From: Massilia terrae
GTDB lineage: Bacteria; Pseudomonadota; Gammaproteobacteria; Burkholderiales; Burkholderiaceae_D
Length of the DNA stretch: 64,000 nucleotides
Direction: 5' to 3'
Assembly: GCF_024753145.1 (NCBI RefSeq)
Contig: NZ_JANUGU010000002.1
Span: 248,001-312,000 of the forward strand
The notes under the pieces were generated by a model. It saw nothing but the letters and a program-made list of their open reading frames with translations, searched no databases and was not told where the DNA came from. Made by a program: the position numbers and the translations under genes. Below are positions 1 through 10,184 of this stretch, one piece after another. Every line of letters starts with the position of its first letter. The stretch's first letter is position 1.

Positions 1-18
1 CGTCGAGGATAAAATCTG

Positions 19-1422
19 ATGAAACAAATTAAACGACTCGTCACCCCGCTCGCCCTGGCGCTGGCCCTGGCCGGCTGCGTCAACCTGGCGCCCAAGTATG
101 AACGCCCGGCCGCGCCGGTGGCCTCGAGCTTCCCGACCCTCGGCGGCAGCAACGCCAGCGGCAACGCGGTCGCCGCGCAGGCGCCGGCCACCATGGCGTG
201 GCAGCAGTTCTTCACCGACGCCCGCCTTCAGCGCCTGATCGGCATCGCGCTGGCCAACAACCGCGACCTGCGCATCGCGGTCGCCAACATCGAGCAGGCA
301 CGCGCCAGCTACCAGATCCAGCGTTCGCAGCAGTTCCCGGCGGTGGGCGCCGCCGTCAATGGCAGCCAGTATGCCCACGACGTGCAGCCGAACACCTTCA
401 CGGCCGGCCTGGCCGTGTCCGCGTTCGAGCTCGACCTGTTCGGCCGCGTGCGCAACCTGTCGCAGTCCGCGCAGGCGCAGTTCTTCGCGGTCGAGGAAAA
501 CCGCAAGACCGCGCAGATCAGCCTGATCGCCTCGGTCGCCAGCACCTACCTGCAGGCGATGGCCGACGACGAGCAGCTGGCCCTGACCCGCGACACCCTG
601 CGCACCCGCGAAGACACGCTGCGCCTGACCAAGCTGCGTTTCGATAACGGCGTCACCTCGCGCATCGATCTCGACAGCGCCCAATCGCTGGTCGACAACG
701 CCCGCTACGTGATGCAGCAGCAGCTGCGCCAGCGCGCGCAGGACGACAACCTGCTCACGCTGTTGATTGGCCAGTCGATCCCGGTCGACCTGCCGCAGGG
801 CGCCACGCTGGCCAGCACCAGCCTGCCCGACCTGCCGGCCGGCCTGCCCTCGGACCTGCTGGCCGAGCGCCCGGACGTGCGCGCGGCCGAGCAGCAGCTG
901 ATCGCGGCCAACGCCAACATCGGCGCGGCGCGCGCGGCCTACTTCCCGCGCATCGCCCTGACCGCGAGCGCGGGCAGCGCCAGCACCGCGCTGAGCGGCC
1001 TGTTCAGCGCCGGCCACTGGGGCTGGACCGCGGCCGAGAGCGTGACGATGCCGATCTTCGATTTCGGCCGTACCCGGGCCGGCGTCGATTCGGCCAAGGC
1101 CCAGCGCGATGCCGCCGTGGCGCAGTACGAGCGCTCGATCCAGACCGCGTTCCGCGAAGTGTCGGACGCGCTGGCCGGCCAGGCCACCTATACCGAGCAG
1201 CTGCGCGCTGCGCAGTCGGCGGCCAACACCGAGTCGAACCGCTTCAGCCTGTCCGAGCAGCGCTACAAGACCGGCGCCGCCAGCTACCTCGACCTGCTGG
1301 ACGCGCAGCGTTCGCTGTTCTCGGCCCAGCTGACGGCGGTGCAGGCCAACCTGGCGCGCCTGCAGAACCAGGTCACCTTGTACCGCGTGCTGGGCGGCGG
1401 CTGGAGCGAGCCGCGCGCTTGA
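19..1422 (+). CDS. Outer membrane factor lipoprotein of an RND-type efflux pump (OprM/NodT family)
   Basis: This is the outer-membrane channel of a tripartite efflux system, which joins an inner-membrane pump and a periplasmic adaptor to export drugs or metabolites. A signal peptide ends in the lipobox LALAGC, with the lipidated cysteine at residue 20. The rest shows the two-fold repeated helical hairpin and beta-strand layout of the family (two outer-membrane-efflux repeats, roughly residues 65-260 and 280-460). The 467-residue length is normal. GAGGA lies just ahead of the ATG. Adaptor and pump genes are not visible and would lie upstream of the window, so this is probably the last gene of that operon. 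The substrate cannot be told from sequence. Confidence 0.93.
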   Translation: MKQIKRLVTPLALALALAGCVNLAPKYERPAAPVASSFPTLGGSNASGNAVAAQAPATMAWQQFFTDARLQRLIGIALANNRDLRIAVANIEQARASYQIQRSQQFPAVGAAVNGSQYAHDVQPNTFTAGLAVSAFELDLFGRVRNLSQSAQAQFFAVEENRKTAQISLIASVASTYLQAMADDEQLALTRDTLRTREDTLRLTKLRFDNGVTSRIDLDSAQSLVDNARYVMQQQLRQRAQDDNLLTLLIGQSIPVDLPQGATLASTSLPDLPAGLPSDLLAERPDVRAAEQQLIAANANIGAARAAYFPRIALTASAGSASTALSGLFSAGHWGWTAAESVTMPIFDFGRTRAGVDSAKAQRDAAVAQYERSIQTAFREVSDALAGQATYTEQLRAAQSAANTESNRFSLSEQRYKTGAASYLDLLDAQRSLFSAQLTAVQANLARLQNQVTLYRVLGGGWSEPRA

Positions 1423-1455
1423 GTTGATGGCGCGGTGAGATAACACCGCGCTAGC

Positions 1456-1531
1456 AAAATGGGGTTCCCGCCTCCGTGGAAACGACGAGCTGAAAGATGC
1501 CGTCGTTCCGGCGCAGGCGGGAACCCCATTT
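1456..1531. repeat. Inverted-repeat element, AAATGGGGTTCCCGCC type
   Basis: Perfect 16-bp inverted arms (1457-1472 and 1516-1531) enclose about 43 bases that hold a second, shorter repeat arm (GTCGTTCC). It follows the efflux gene and could end its transcript. It belongs to the dispersed palindrome family of this window. Confidence 0.8.
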
Positions 1532-1666
1532 GTCTTTTGCTTGCAATAACGCCAATCCTTGATGCGTTCTTGCAACATACTCCCACCCCACATCCCCATT
1601 CCCATTCCTATCCGGCATAATCGTTTGCGGACCACTCGTTCTCTACCACAAACCAACTATAAGTAC

Positions 1667-3367
1667 ATGAGACACTTCTTCCGCAATGCCCGCATCGGCA
1701 CCCGCCTGACCCTCGGTTTCGGCCTGATCCTGATCCTGTCGATCGTCTCCACCACCTACGCGCTGATGCACGCGCGCGCCAACGTCGCGGCGATGGAACA
1801 GATGATGGACGCGCCGCTGGCCAAGGAACGCCTGGTGTCCGACCAGAAGACCCTGATCGCCAGCGCGATCTGGCGCACCTCGCTGATCGCGCGCTCGGCC
1901 GACGGCAACCTGGCCGTCACGTTCGCCGACGCGCAAGCCGAGGGCGTCAAGCTGGGCAACGCCAAGATGAAGCAGATCGAAGAGCTGCTGTCCTCGGATG
2001 AAGAAAAAGCCAAGTTCGCCGACATCACGGCCGAACGCGCCAAGTACCAGGCCGCCAAGGTGGCGGTGATGGATGCGAAGAAGGCCGGGAATATCGAGGA
2101 AGGCGAGCGCCTGTACAAGGAACGGTTCGAGCCGGCCGCCAAATCCTATCAAGGCAAGGTCGAGGACCTGCTGGTCATGCAGCGCAAGCAGATGGACGCC
2201 ACCAGCCACGCGATATCGGCGGCCAACGCGCGCGACGCCCGCCTGTGCATCGCGCTGACGGTGCTGCTGATTGCGCTCGGCGGCGCCTGCGCCTTCCTCA
2301 CCGCGCGCGGCATCACCGTGCCGCTGGCGCGCGCGGTCGATATCGCCGAGACGGTGGCCGCGGGCGACCTCAGCTCCGACTTCGAGGACGATGGCCAGCA
2401 TGAACTGGGCCACCTGATGCGCGCCCTGCACACGATGAACGACGCGCTGGCCAGGGTGGTGTCCGAGGTGCAGTCGGGGACGCAGGCGATCGCCGGCGCC
2501 GCCAGCGAGATCGCCAGCGGCAACCTGGACCTGTCGGCGCGCACCGAGCAGCAGGCCAGCTCGCTGGAAGAAACCGCGTCGTCGATGGAAGAGATGACCG
2601 CGACCGTGCGCCACAACGCCGACAACGCCGGCCAGGCCAACCAGCTGGCGCAGGCTGCGTCCACGGTGGCGGCGCGCGGCGGCGACATTGTCGGCAAGGT
2701 GGTGCAGACCATGGATTCGATCGATGCCTCGTCGCGCAAGATCGTCGACATCATCTCGGTCATCGACGGCATCGCGTTCCAGACCAATATCCTCGCGCTG
2801 AACGCGGCGGTGGAAGCGGCGCGCGCCGGCGAGCAGGGGCGCGGCTTCGCGGTGGTGGCGTCCGAGGTGCGCAGCCTGGCGCAGCGCTCGGCCGCGGCGG
2901 CCAAGGAAATCAAACAGCTGATCGGCGATTCGGTCCAGCAGGTCAACGAGGGAAGCACGCTCGTGCAGCAGGCCGGCGCCACCATCAAGGACGTGGTCGA
3001 GAGCGTGGCGCGGGTGACCGACATCATCGCCGAGATCACCGAGGCCAGCCGCGAGCAGAGCGCCGGCATCGACCAGATCAACGAGGCGATCAACCAGATG
3101 GACCGCTCGACGCAGGAGAACGCCGCCCTGGTGGAAGAAGCCGCGGCCACGGCGGCCAGCATGCAGGAACAGGCGCAGCGCCTGTCCCAGGTGGTCGGCA
3201 GCTTCCGCCTCGCCGCGCATCACGCGACGCCCCCTGTCGCCGCCAGGGTCGCGACCCGCGCCATCGTCCCTGCTCCGGCACGCAAGCGCCCACCCCGCCC
3301 TGCCGCCGCCGAGCGCAAGGCACCGAAAGTCGCCGCCACCGCGGCAGCCGACTGGGAACAATTCTGA
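1667..3367 (+). CDS. Methyl-accepting chemotaxis protein (first of a tandem pair)
   Basis: Membrane chemoreceptor that signals to CheA/CheW. TM1 lies at about residues 12-32, a periplasmic four-helix-bundle-type sensor at 33-190 and TM2 at about 193-214. HAMP follows, then a long cytoplasmic coiled coil with the conserved hairpin tip [21 protein letters not shown] flexible Ala/Pro/Lys linker ends in DWEQF, which resembles the CheR/CheB-binding pentapeptide NWETF. The frame is open from 1559, but the upstream 36 residues are Pro/Ile-rich and unlike a receptor; starting at ATG 1667 puts TM1 at the usual place. The ligand is unknown. A close paralogue follows immediately, and no che genes are nearby. 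Confidence 0.92.
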   Translation: MRHFFRNARIGTRLTLGFGLILILSIVSTTYALMHARANVAAMEQMMDAPLAKERLVSDQKTLIASAIWRTSLIARSADGNLAVTFADAQAEGVKLGNAKMKQIEELLSSDEEKAKFADITAERAKYQAAKVAVMDAKKAGNIEEGERLYKERFEPAAKSYQGKVEDLLVMQRKQMDATSHAISAANARDARLCIALTVLLIALGGACAFLTARGITVPLARAVDIAETVAAGDLSSDFEDDGQHELGHLMRALHTMNDALARVVSEVQSGTQAIAGAASEIASGNLDLSARTEQQASSLEETASSMEEMTATVRHNADNAGQANQLAQAASTVAARGGDIVGKVVQTMDSIDASSRKIVDIISVIDGIAFQTNILALNAAVEAARAGEQGRGFAVVASEVRSLAQRSAAAAKEIKQLIGDSVQQVNEGSTLVQQAGATIKDVVESVARVTDIIAEITEASREQSAGIDQINEAINQMDRSTQENAALVEEAAATAASMQEQAQRLSQVVGSFRLAAHHATPPVAARVATRAIVPAPARKRPPRPAAAERKAPKVAATAAADWEQF

Positions 3368-3377
3368 TTCCGCTAGC

Positions 3378-3413
3378 ACGTCGTCCCGACGAAGGTCGGG
3401 ACCCATGCTGAGC
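3378..3413. repeat. Single arm of the GTCGTCCC dispersed repeat
   Basis: ACGTCGTCCCGACGAAGGTC followed by GGGACCCATGCTGAGC is one half-element, a hairpin with CCCGAC/GTCGGG arms. No inverted partner is seen nearby. The remaining about 130 bases up to the next gene are AT-richer and probably hold its promoter, but I find no convincing sigma-28 or sigma-54 match. Confidence 0.7.
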
Positions 3414-3547
3414 CTCCAGCCACGCGCCTTCATCCAAAAAGTCAAAAAAATCACAAGCGTTGCTTTGCCGCAACGTACGTATTGTTGCCGAGTGGAATGA
3501 TGCATAATCAAATGAAGTCGATTTGCATCATCTATATCACCTAAATC

Positions 3548-5254
3548 ATGTTCGCCAGCCTCCAGAATCTCCGCATCGGTACCCGCCTCGCCCTCGGCTT
3601 CACCCTGATCCTCCTGCTGTCGATTATCGCCACCGCGCTAGCGCTGCGGGACGCGCGCAGCACCGTCGTGTCGCTACGCGCGATGATGTCCGCGCCGTTG
3701 GCCACCGAGCGCCTCACCTCGGACATGAAAACCCTCATCATCGCGGGCGTGTGGCGCACCACGATGGTGGCCCGCACCGAAGACGTCAACCTCGGCGTGA
3801 CCTTCGCCAAGGAGATCGCGGATGGCGCCAAGGAAGGCGGCGCGACCATGAAAAGGATCCAGGCCAGCCTGACCACCGACGTCGAGAAGCAGGCGTTCGC
3901 CACGCTGAATGCCGCGCGCGACAAATACCAGGCCGCCAAGACCGCGGTGATCGAGGCCAAGAAGGCGGGCCAGATGGACGAGGCGCTGCGTCTGTACAAC
4001 GATGTGTTCCAGCCCGCGACCAATACCTACAAGGCGCGCGTCGACGACCTGCTCGGCATTGAACGCAAGATCATGGACGATACGGCCGATCGCATCGAGG
4101 CGACCAACAACGCCGACACCCGCCTGTGCATCATCCTGTGCGTGCTGCTGGCCGCGCTCGGCGCGACCGGCGCCTGGCTGATCGCCCGCAGCATCACGCG
4201 GCCGCTGCGTTTTGCGCTGAAAGTCGCGCAGTCCGTGGCCGATGGCGACCTGACCACCAGGTTCAGGGAGCAGCCGCGCGACGAAGTGGGTGACCTGATG
4301 CGCGCGCTGCAGTCGATGAACGACGGCCTGGCCAAGCTGGTCGGCGAAGTCCAGACCGGCACCAACGCCATCGCCAATGCCTCCGGCGAAATCGCCAGCG
4401 GCAACCTGGACCTGTCCTCGCGCACCGAGCAGCAGGCCGGCGCGCTGGAAGAGACCGCGTCGTCGATGGAGGAACTGACTGCCACCGTGCGCCACAACGC
4501 CGACAACGCGGGCCAGGCCAACCAGCTGGCGCAGGCGGCATCCGGCGTGGCCGGACGCGGCGGCCAGATCGTCGGCAAGGTGGTCGAGACCATGGACTCG
4601 ATCGATTCCTCGTCACGCAAGATCGTCGACATCATCGCGGTCATCGACGGCATCGCGTTCCAGACCAACATCCTCGCGCTCAACGCGGCGGTGGAAGCGG
4701 CGCGCGCGGGCGAACAGGGGCGCGGTTTCGCTGTCGTGGCATCGGAAGTGCGCAACCTGGCGCAGCGCTCGGCGGCGGCGGCCAAGGAGATCAAGCAGCT
4801 GATCGGGAATTCGGTGGACCAGGTCAACCTCGGCACGGAGCTGGTGCGCCAGGCCGGCGCCACGATCAAGGAAGTGGTCGACAGCGTGGCGCGCGTGACC
4901 GACATCATGGGCGAAATCACCGCCGCCAGCCGCGAACAGAGCGCCGGCATCGACCAGGTCAACGAAGCGATCACGCAGATGGACCGCTCGACGCAGGAAA
5001 ACGCGGCGCTGGTGGAAGAAGCCGCGGCTGCGGCGGGCAGCCTGCAGGAACAGGCGGCACGGCTGGCGCAGGCGGCCAGCAGGTTCAGGCTTGCCGATGT
5101 CCCGGCCGAGACCCGTGCATTTGCGGCGCCGCGCCAGCAGAAGCGTGGGGCCGCGGCACCGAAGCGTGTCGCCGCCGCACCCCAGCCGGTGCGCGCCACG
5201 ACCACGAAGCGCCGCGAGCCAGCAATGGCCACGGAAGAGTGGGAGCGTTTCTAG
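3548..5254 (+). CDS. Methyl-accepting chemotaxis protein (second of a tandem pair)
   Basis: Paralogue of the preceding receptor with the same plan: TM1 at about 10-30, four-helix-bundle-type periplasmic region, TM2 at about 193-214, HAMP, then a signalling coiled coil with an identical hairpin tip. The signalling halves are nearly the same in the two proteins, while the periplasmic halves diverge more. This is what is expected of a duplication followed by change in ligand preference. The Arg/Pro-rich tail ends in EWERF, again like the CheR-docking pentapeptide. 568 residues. The ATG has no strong Shine-Dalgarno sequence. It has its own upstream gap of 180 bases, so independent transcription is likely. 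Confidence 0.92.
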   Translation: MFASLQNLRIGTRLALGFTLILLLSIIATALALRDARSTVVSLRAMMSAPLATERLTSDMKTLIIAGVWRTTMVARTEDVNLGVTFAKEIADGAKEGGATMKRIQASLTTDVEKQAFATLNAARDKYQAAKTAVIEAKKAGQMDEALRLYNDVFQPATNTYKARVDDLLGIERKIMDDTADRIEATNNADTRLCIILCVLLAALGATGAWLIARSITRPLRFALKVAQSVADGDLTTRFREQPRDEVGDLMRALQSMNDGLAKLVGEVQTGTNAIANASGEIASGNLDLSSRTEQQAGALEETASSMEELTATVRHNADNAGQANQLAQAASGVAGRGGQIVGKVVETMDSIDSSSRKIVDIIAVIDGIAFQTNILALNAAVEAARAGEQGRGFAVVASEVRNLAQRSAAAAKEIKQLIGNSVDQVNLGTELVRQAGATIKEVVDSVARVTDIMGEITAASREQSAGIDQVNEAITQMDRSTQENAALVEEAAAAAGSLQEQAARLAQAASRFRLADVPAETRAFAAPRQQKRGAAAPKRVAAAPQPVRATTTKRREPAMATEEWERF

Positions 5255-5270
5255 GCCCCTCCCCCAAAAA

Positions 5271-5358
5271 ACCGTCGTCCCGGCGCAGGCCGGGACCCAT
5301 GCTGACTTTCCGAAGTAGCAGGCGGTCAATAGGTCCCGGCCTGCGCCGGGACGACGGT
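5271..5358. repeat. Paired GTCGTCCC inverted repeat
   Basis: ACCGTCGTCCCGGCGCAGG... on the left and ...CCTGCGCCGGGACGACGGT on the right form inverted arms, each itself a hairpin, separated by about 30 bases. This is a complete short copy of the dispersed family, between the second chemoreceptor and ilvD. Confidence 0.85.
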
Positions 5359-5380
5359 CGATCATTTCCTGTGATTCTTT

Positions 5381-5408
5381 TTGCGTATCACAGAGGCCGA
5401 AATAATAT
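5381..5408 (+). promoter_or_regulatory. Candidate sigma-70 promoter of ilvD
   Basis: TTGCGT and TAATAT are spaced by 16 bases in an AT-rich stretch, about 70 bases ahead of the ilvD start. The leader shows no obvious attenuator. The match is only fair. Confidence 0.35.
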
Positions 5409-5475
5409 ATTAGACAAATCACAGGGATCTCAGGCACCCTAACACTCCCAGTACGTCCAACACGCCGAGGAGACC

Positions 5476-7335
5476 ATGCCTACTTACCGTTCCCGCACCA
5501 CCACCCAGGGCCGCAACATGGCCGGGGCCCGCGCCCTGTGGCGCGCCACCGGCATGAAGGACGGCGACTTCGAGAAACCGATCATCGCCGTGGTGAACTC
5601 CTTCACCCAGTTCGTCCCCGGCCACGTGCACCTGAAAGACCTCGGCCAGCTGGTCGCGCGCGAGATCGAAGCGTCCGGCGGCGTCGCCAAGGAATTCAAC
5701 ACCATCGCCGTCGACGACGGCATCGCGATGGGCCACGGCGGCATGCTGTACTCGCTGCCCTCGCGCGACCTGATCGCCGACTCGGTCGAGTACATGGTCA
5801 ACGCCCACTGCGCCGACGCCATGGTCTGCATCTCCAACTGCGACAAGATCACCCCCGGCATGCTGATGGCTGCGATGCGCCTGAACATCCCGGTGGTGTT
5901 CGTGTCCGGCGGCCCGATGGAAGCGGGCAAAGTGGTCAAGGTCGTCAACAACGACAAGCAGATCATCAAGCTCGACCTGATCGACGCCATGATCAAGGCC
6001 GGCGACGCCTCGGTGTCCGACGCCGACGTGGCCGAAACCGAACGCTCGGCTTGCCCAACCTGCGGTTCCTGCTCCGGCATGTTCACCGCGAACTCGATGA
6101 ACTGCCTGACCGAAGCGCTCGGCCTGTCCCTGCCCGGCAACGGCACTATCGTCGCCACCCACGCCGACCGCAAGGAGCTGTTCCTGCGCGCCGGCCGCCT
6201 GGTGGTGGAACTGGCCAAGCGCTATTACGAACAGGATGACGCATCGGTCCTTCCGCGCAACATCGCCACCAAGGCCGCGTTCGAAAACGCGATGGCGCTC
6301 GACGTGTCGATGGGCGGCTCGACCAACACCGTGCTGCACCTGCTGGCCGCCGCGCACGAGGCCCAGGTCGCGTTCACCATGGCCGACATCGACCGCATCT
6401 CGCGCAACGTGCCCTGCCTGTGCAAGGTCGCGCCGATGACCAACAAGTACCATATCGAAGACGTGCACCGCGCCGGCGGCATCATCTCGATCCTCGGCGA
6501 GCTGGCCCGCGCCGGCCTGCTGGACACCACGGTGCCGAGCGTGCACAGCCCCTCGCTGGCCGCCGCCATCGACAAGTACGACATCCGCCGCAGCGACGAC
6601 CCGGCGGTGCACCAGCTGTTCCGCGCGGCGCCGGGCGGCGTGCCGACCCAGGTCGCGTTCTCGCAATCGGAACGCTACCAGGAAAACGACATCGACCGTG
6701 CCAACGGCTGCATCCGCGACCTTGAGCACGCGTACTCGAAGGACGGCGGCCTCGCGGTCCTGTACGGGAACATCGCCGAGAAGGGCTGCATCGTGAAGAC
6801 GGCCGGTGTGGACGAGAGCATCCTCAAGTTCAGCGGCCGTGCGCGCGTGTTCGAGAGCCAGGACGCGGCGGTGGAAGCCATCCTCGGCGACCAGGTGCTT
6901 GCGGGCGACGTGGTCATCATCCGCTACGAAGGGCCGAAAGGCGGTCCGGGCATGCAGGAAATGCTGTATCCGACGTCGTACCTCAAGTCGAAGGGCCTGG
7001 GCAAGCAGTGCGCGCTGGTGACGGACGGACGCTTCTCGGGCGGCTCGTCTGGCCTGGTGATCGGGCACGCTTCGCCGGAAGCGGCGGAAGGCGGCGCGAT
7101 CGGGCTGGTGCAGGAAGGCGACACGATCGACATCGACATCCCGGCGCGCACCATCGAGCTGCGCGTCAGCACCGAAGAACTGGCGCATCGCCGTGCGAAG
7201 ATGGAAGAGAGCGAGCATCCGTGGCAGCCGGTGAGCCGCGAGCGCGTGGTGTCGCAGGCGCTGCAGGCGTATGCGGCGCTCACCACGTCGGCTGATCGCG
7301 GTGCGGTGCGGGACCTGGCGCAGCTGAAGCGCTGA
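5476..7335 (+). CDS. ilvD: Dihydroxy-acid dehydratase
   Basis: Fe-S enzyme that dehydrates 2,3-dihydroxy-isovalerate and 2,3-dihydroxy-3-methylvalerate to the keto acids for valine, isoleucine and (via valine's precursor) leucine and pantothenate. The full 619-residue length matches the long bacterial form. Cluster and active-site motifs are present: [12 protein letters not shown], then [20 protein letters not shown] and LPGNGT. Near the C-terminus [16 protein letters not shown] carries the family's conserved signature. GAGGAGA precedes the ATG. It stands alone between repeats, with no other branched-chain genes beside it. Confidence 0.97.
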   Translation: MPTYRSRTTTQGRNMAGARALWRATGMKDGDFEKPIIAVVNSFTQFVPGHVHLKDLGQLVAREIEASGGVAKEFNTIAVDDGIAMGHGGMLYSLPSRDLIADSVEYMVNAHCADAMVCISNCDKITPGMLMAAMRLNIPVVFVSGGPMEAGKVVKVVNNDKQIIKLDLIDAMIKAGDASVSDADVAETERSACPTCGSCSGMFTANSMNCLTEALGLSLPGNGTIVATHADRKELFLRAGRLVVELAKRYYEQDDASVLPRNIATKAAFENAMALDVSMGGSTNTVLHLLAAAHEAQVAFTMADIDRISRNVPCLCKVAPMTNKYHIEDVHRAGGIISILGELARAGLLDTTVPSVHSPSLAAAIDKYDIRRSDDPAVHQLFRAAPGGVPTQVAFSQSERYQENDIDRANGCIRDLEHAYSKDGGLAVLYGNIAEKGCIVKTAGVDESILKFSGRARVFESQDAAVEAILGDQVLAGDVVIIRYEGPKGGPGMQEMLYPTSYLKSKGLGKQCALVTDGRFSGGSSGLVIGHASPEAAEGGAIGLVQEGDTIDIDIPARTIELRVSTEELAHRRAKMEESEHPWQPVSRERVVSQALQAYAALTTSADRGAVRDLAQLKR

Positions 7336-7352
7336 TCGCGGCCGTTCAAGCA

Positions 7353-7383
7353 AAATGGGGTTCCCGCGGCGGGAACCCCATTT
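7353..7383. repeat. Perfect 15-bp palindrome between convergent ilvD and hemW
   Basis: AAATGGGGTTCCCGC and its exact complement GCGGGAACCCCATTT are separated by one base. It sits in the short gap between two convergent genes and, with the flanking A and T runs, would fold as a two-way terminator. It is the minimal form of the same repeat seen at 1456 and 45260. Confidence 0.8.
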
Positions 7384-7406
7384 CTCATGCAAACCAATAG
7401 CGCCGA

Positions 7407-8639
7407 TTACTCGGCCAAAAACATCTCCTGCAAATCATTCAGGAACCGCTGCCCCAGCTGCGTCGGCCTGATGATCTTGTAATCCCGGTACAGCAGCCCC
7501 TTCCCTTCCGCTTCATTGAGCTGCTTCTCGATCGCGGTAATGCTCATCCCCGTGCGCTCGCCAAACAGGTTCGGATCGAAGCCTTCGGTCAGCCTGAGCG
7601 CATTGAGCATGAACTCGAATCCCATATCGCCGCGCGCGATCTCGTGTTCCTCCGCGACCGGATTCCCCGCGCGCGCCGCCTCCATGTACGAGCCAGGCTG
7701 CCTGAAGCGCGCCTGCCGCAGCACGCGGTGCGGGAACGAGATCTTCGAGTGAGCACCCGCGCCGATCCCGAGATAGTCGCCGAAGGTCCAGTAATTCAGG
7801 TTGTGCCGCGCACGCCGCCCCGGCTGCGCATAGGCCGACACCTCGTAATGCCCGAAGCCCGCGGCTGCCGTCATCTCCGCGATCATGTCCTGCATGTCCG
7901 CGCTCTCGTCGTCCGACGGCAGCGCCGGCGGGTACTTGGCGAACACCGTGTTCGGCTCCATCGTCAGGTGGTACAGCGACAGGTGCGGCGGCGCGAACGA
8001 CAGCGCGGTCTCCAGGTCGAGCTTCGCTTCGGCCATCGTCTGCGACGGCAGCGCGTACATCAGGTCGAGGTTGAAGTTGTCGAAATTGGCCTGCGCAATC
8101 TCCACCGCGCGCCGCGCCTCGGCTTCGTCATGGATGCGGCCCAGCGCCTTCAGGTGCGCCGCGTTGAAGCTCTGGATGCCGATCGACAGCCGGTTCACGC
8201 CGCTCTCGCGGTAGGCGCGGAACTTGTCGGCCTCGAAGGTGCCGGGATTCGCTTCCATCGTGATCTCGGCGTCGAGGTCGAGCGGCAGCAAGGTGCGCAC
8301 GTCCGACAGCAGCCGGTCCAGGCCCGCCGCCGACATCAGGCTCGGCGTGCCGCCGCCGATGAAGATGCTGCGGATCGGCCGGCCCCAGATCATCGGCAGC
8401 GACTGTTCCAGGTCCAGGCGCACCGCGTCGAGATATTCCTGCTCCGGCAGCGCGCCCTTCGCTTCATGCGAATTGAAGTCGCAGTACGGGCATTTGCGCA
8501 CGCACCACGGGAAGTGGATGTACAGCGACAGCGGCGGCAGCGCGGTGAGGTTGAGCGTACCGGGCTGCAGGTACTGCAAGGCGGTGGTGGCGGGCGAGCG
8601 CGGCTCGGCGCGCTCGCTGACCGGTTTAATCGGGATCAT
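7407..8639 (-). CDS. hemW: Radical SAM heme chaperone HemW (oxygen-independent coproporphyrinogen III oxidase-like)
   Basis: Radical-SAM protein of the HemN family. The HemW branch is thought to handle heme insertion rather than oxidise coproporphyrinogen. The CxxxCxxC cluster motif appears as CVRKCPYC in IHFPWCVRKCPYCDFNSHE near residue 50, followed by FIGGGTPSL. A C-terminal winged-helix region is present. At 410 residues it has the HemW length, shorter than HemN. The open frame runs further upstream, but the ATG at 8639 gives an ATGA overlap with the rdgB stop codon, which decides the start. It is translated with rdgB as one unit. Confidence 0.93.
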   Translation of the reverse strand: MIPIKPVSERAEPRSPATTALQYLQPGTLNLTALPPLSLYIHFPWCVRKCPYCDFNSHEAKGALPEQEYLDAVRLDLEQSLPMIWGRPIRSIFIGGGTPSLMSAAGLDRLLSDVRTLLPLDLDAEITMEANPGTFEADKFRAYRESGVNRLSIGIQSFNAAHLKALGRIHDEAEARRAVEIAQANFDNFNLDLMYALPSQTMAEAKLDLETALSFAPPHLSLYHLTMEPNTVFAKYPPALPSDDESADMQDMIAEMTAAAGFGHYEVSAYAQPGRRARHNLNYWTFGDYLGIGAGAHSKISFPHRVLRQARFRQPGSYMEAARAGNPVAEEHEIARGDMGFEFMLNALRLTEGFDPNLFGERTGMSITAIEKQLNEAEGKGLLYRDYKIIRPTQLGQRFLNDLQEMFLAE

Positions 8640-9220
8640 CGCAGCTTCCCGACCAGCGCGCGCAGCGCCTGGCCGCGGTGGGAAATGGCGTTCTTCTCGC
8701 CGGACGCCAGTTCGGCCGCGGTCTTGCCGAGGTCCGCCAGCAGGAAGTAGGGGTCGTAGCCAAAGCCGCCCTCGCCGCGCGCCGTGTCGACGATCTCGCC
8801 GCGCCACACGCCGTCTGCGATCACCGGCTGCGGGTCGTCGGCATGGCGCACGTAGACCAGCACGCAGTAGTAGTAGGCCGATTTGTCCGCATGCGCGGCC
8901 AGGTCGGCGATCAGCTTGTCGTTGTTGCGCGCGTCCGATTTCGGCTCGCCCGCGTAGCGCGCCGAATACACGCCCGGGGCGCCCCCCAGCGCGTTCACGC
9001 ACACGCCCGAGTCGTCCGCCAGCGCCGGCAGGCCGGTCAGCCTGGCGGCGTGGCGTGCCTTGGCCAGCGCGTTCTCGACGAAGGTGCCGAACGGCTCCTC
9101 GGCCTCGGGCACATCGAACTCGCCCTGCGGATGCAGCTCGAAGCCGATCGGCGCGAGCAGCTGGGCGAATTCCTTGAGTTTGCCGGCGTTGTTGGAGGCG
9201 AGGACGAGGCGTTGGGTCAT
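8636..9220 (-). CDS. rdgB: XTP/dITP diphosphatase (non-canonical purine NTP pyrophosphatase)
   Basis: House-cleaning enzyme that hydrolyses ITP, XTP and their deoxy forms to monophosphates. The N-terminus LVLASNNAGKLKEF is the family's substrate-binding signature. FGTFVENALAKARHAA and ALADDSGVCVNALGGAPG hold the metal-binding and catalytic acids. 194 residues, standard length. It is first of a two-gene unit with hemW, overlapping by four bases. Confidence 0.96.
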   Translation of the reverse strand: MTQRLVLASNNAGKLKEFAQLLAPIGFELHPQGEFDVPEAEEPFGTFVENALAKARHAARLTGLPALADDSGVCVNALGGAPGVYSARYAGEPKSDARNNDKLIADLAAHADKSAYYYCVLVYVRHADDPQPVIADGVWRGEIVDTARGEGGFGYDPYFLLADLGKTAAELASGEKNAISHRGQALRALVGKLR

Positions 9221-9397
9221 GGCGGTCGTTGGTTCAGCGGGAAGGCCGACATTTTACCGCGTCCGCCCAAGCCGCGCCGCGGCGAGGCGCTACCGTCTGT
9301 CCCCGCAAAAATGCATTTTGTCGCGTGGCGATGGATGCGGACGCCCGCGAAACCTACAGTGACGGCAGTTCAACAAAAACAACGAGTGTGACCACTT

Positions 9398-10138
9398 ATG
9401 AAACTCCGCCAGTTCACGCAGCAGTACCCGATCCTGAGCGCCACGCTGATCGCGGTGCTGCAATTCGGGATCACCTTCCTCATCCTCGCCGCCGGCAAGC
9501 AGTTCGCGCCGCCGCAGGCCTTCGGCAAGATCAAGCTGCTCGCGTTCGCGTCGACCGTGCTGCTGCCGATCCTGATGGTGCAAGCGCTCGGCATCTGGCG
9601 CGAGATCGGCCTCGGCGCCGGCAAGGCCTCGCCCTTCTTCCTCGCCTGCCTGCTGCCGGTGGCGATGTTCGCATCGATGGGCGTGCGCCTGCCGGCCGGC
9701 GGCGTGAGCGGCGACCTGCTGATCCAGCTGTTCAACGCCTTTGGCGAAGAGCTGCTGTTCCGTGGGGTGATCTTCGTGATCCTGCTGCGCCTCCCGCTCG
9801 CACAGGCCATCGTCATCAATGGCCTGCTGTTCGGCTCCATGCACCTGATGCACGGCTATATGGACGGGAACTGGCCGGCCGCCTTCAAGTGGGCGCTGAT
9901 GAGCGCGATGGCGGGCATGATGTTCACCGCGGCGCGCTACCGCGTGGCAAGCCTGTGGTGGCTGGTCGGGCTGCACATGGTGCTGAACCTGGCGAGCATG
10001 TACTCGAACGTCGAGCCGGTGGCGGGGGCGCAGGTCAACCAGCTGGTGCAGTACGCGACCAAGGCGGTGGAGGTGGTGCTGGCGGTGTATGTGATGGTGA
10101 CGGCGTATCGGCAAAAACCGGTGCACCAAATAGCCTGA
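9398..10138 (+). CDS. CPBP-family intramembrane metalloprotease (CAAX protease-like)
   Basis: Integral membrane protein of the Abi/CAAX prenyl-protease 2 family. Hydrophobic segments cover most of its 246 residues. The four family motifs are visible: EExxxR in GEELLFRG (E117, E118, R122), the histidine of GSMHLMH (H149) and HxxxN in LHMVLN (H193, N197). Members cleave or process membrane or bacteriocin-related substrates; the substrate here cannot be inferred. The Shine-Dalgarno sequence is weak. It stands alone, divergent from rdgB and convergent with rph. Confidence 0.88.
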   Translation: MKLRQFTQQYPILSATLIAVLQFGITFLILAAGKQFAPPQAFGKIKLLAFASTVLLPILMVQALGIWREIGLGAGKASPFFLACLLPVAMFASMGVRLPAGGVSGDLLIQLFNAFGEELLFRGVIFVILLRLPLAQAIVINGLLFGSMHLMHGYMDGNWPAAFKWALMSAMAGMMFTAARYRVASLWWLVGLHMVLNLASMYSNVEPVAGAQVNQLVQYATKAVEVVLAVYVMVTAYRQKPVHQIA

Positions 10139-10140
10139 AA

Positions 10141-10170
10141 CGTCGTCCCGGCGGAGGCCGGGGCGACGGT
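10141..10170. repeat. Short GTCGTCCC palindrome between convergent genes
   Basis: CGTCGTCCCGGCGGAGGCCG followed by GGGCGACGGT is a reduced single hairpin of the dispersed family. It lies in the 46-base gap between the protease and rph and may end both transcripts. Confidence 0.7.
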
Positions 10171-10184
10171 CTTAAGGGAAGTTG

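Noticed and set aside
1559-1666. Extended start of the first chemoreceptor
   Set aside because: The added 36 residues are Pro/Ile-rich and would push the first membrane helix away from the N-terminus.
1643-3511. Long minus-strand open frame opposite the first chemoreceptor (and similar long antisense frames at 5419-7392, 14926-17370, 25605-28058, 33885-35516, 46865-48649)
   Set aside because: They mirror real genes in high-GC DNA where stop codons are rare; they are low-complexity in Arg/His/Asp/Gly and show no domains.
5091-5442. Small frames across the end of the second chemoreceptor and the following repeat
   Set aside because: They overlap a real gene or are made of repeat sequence.
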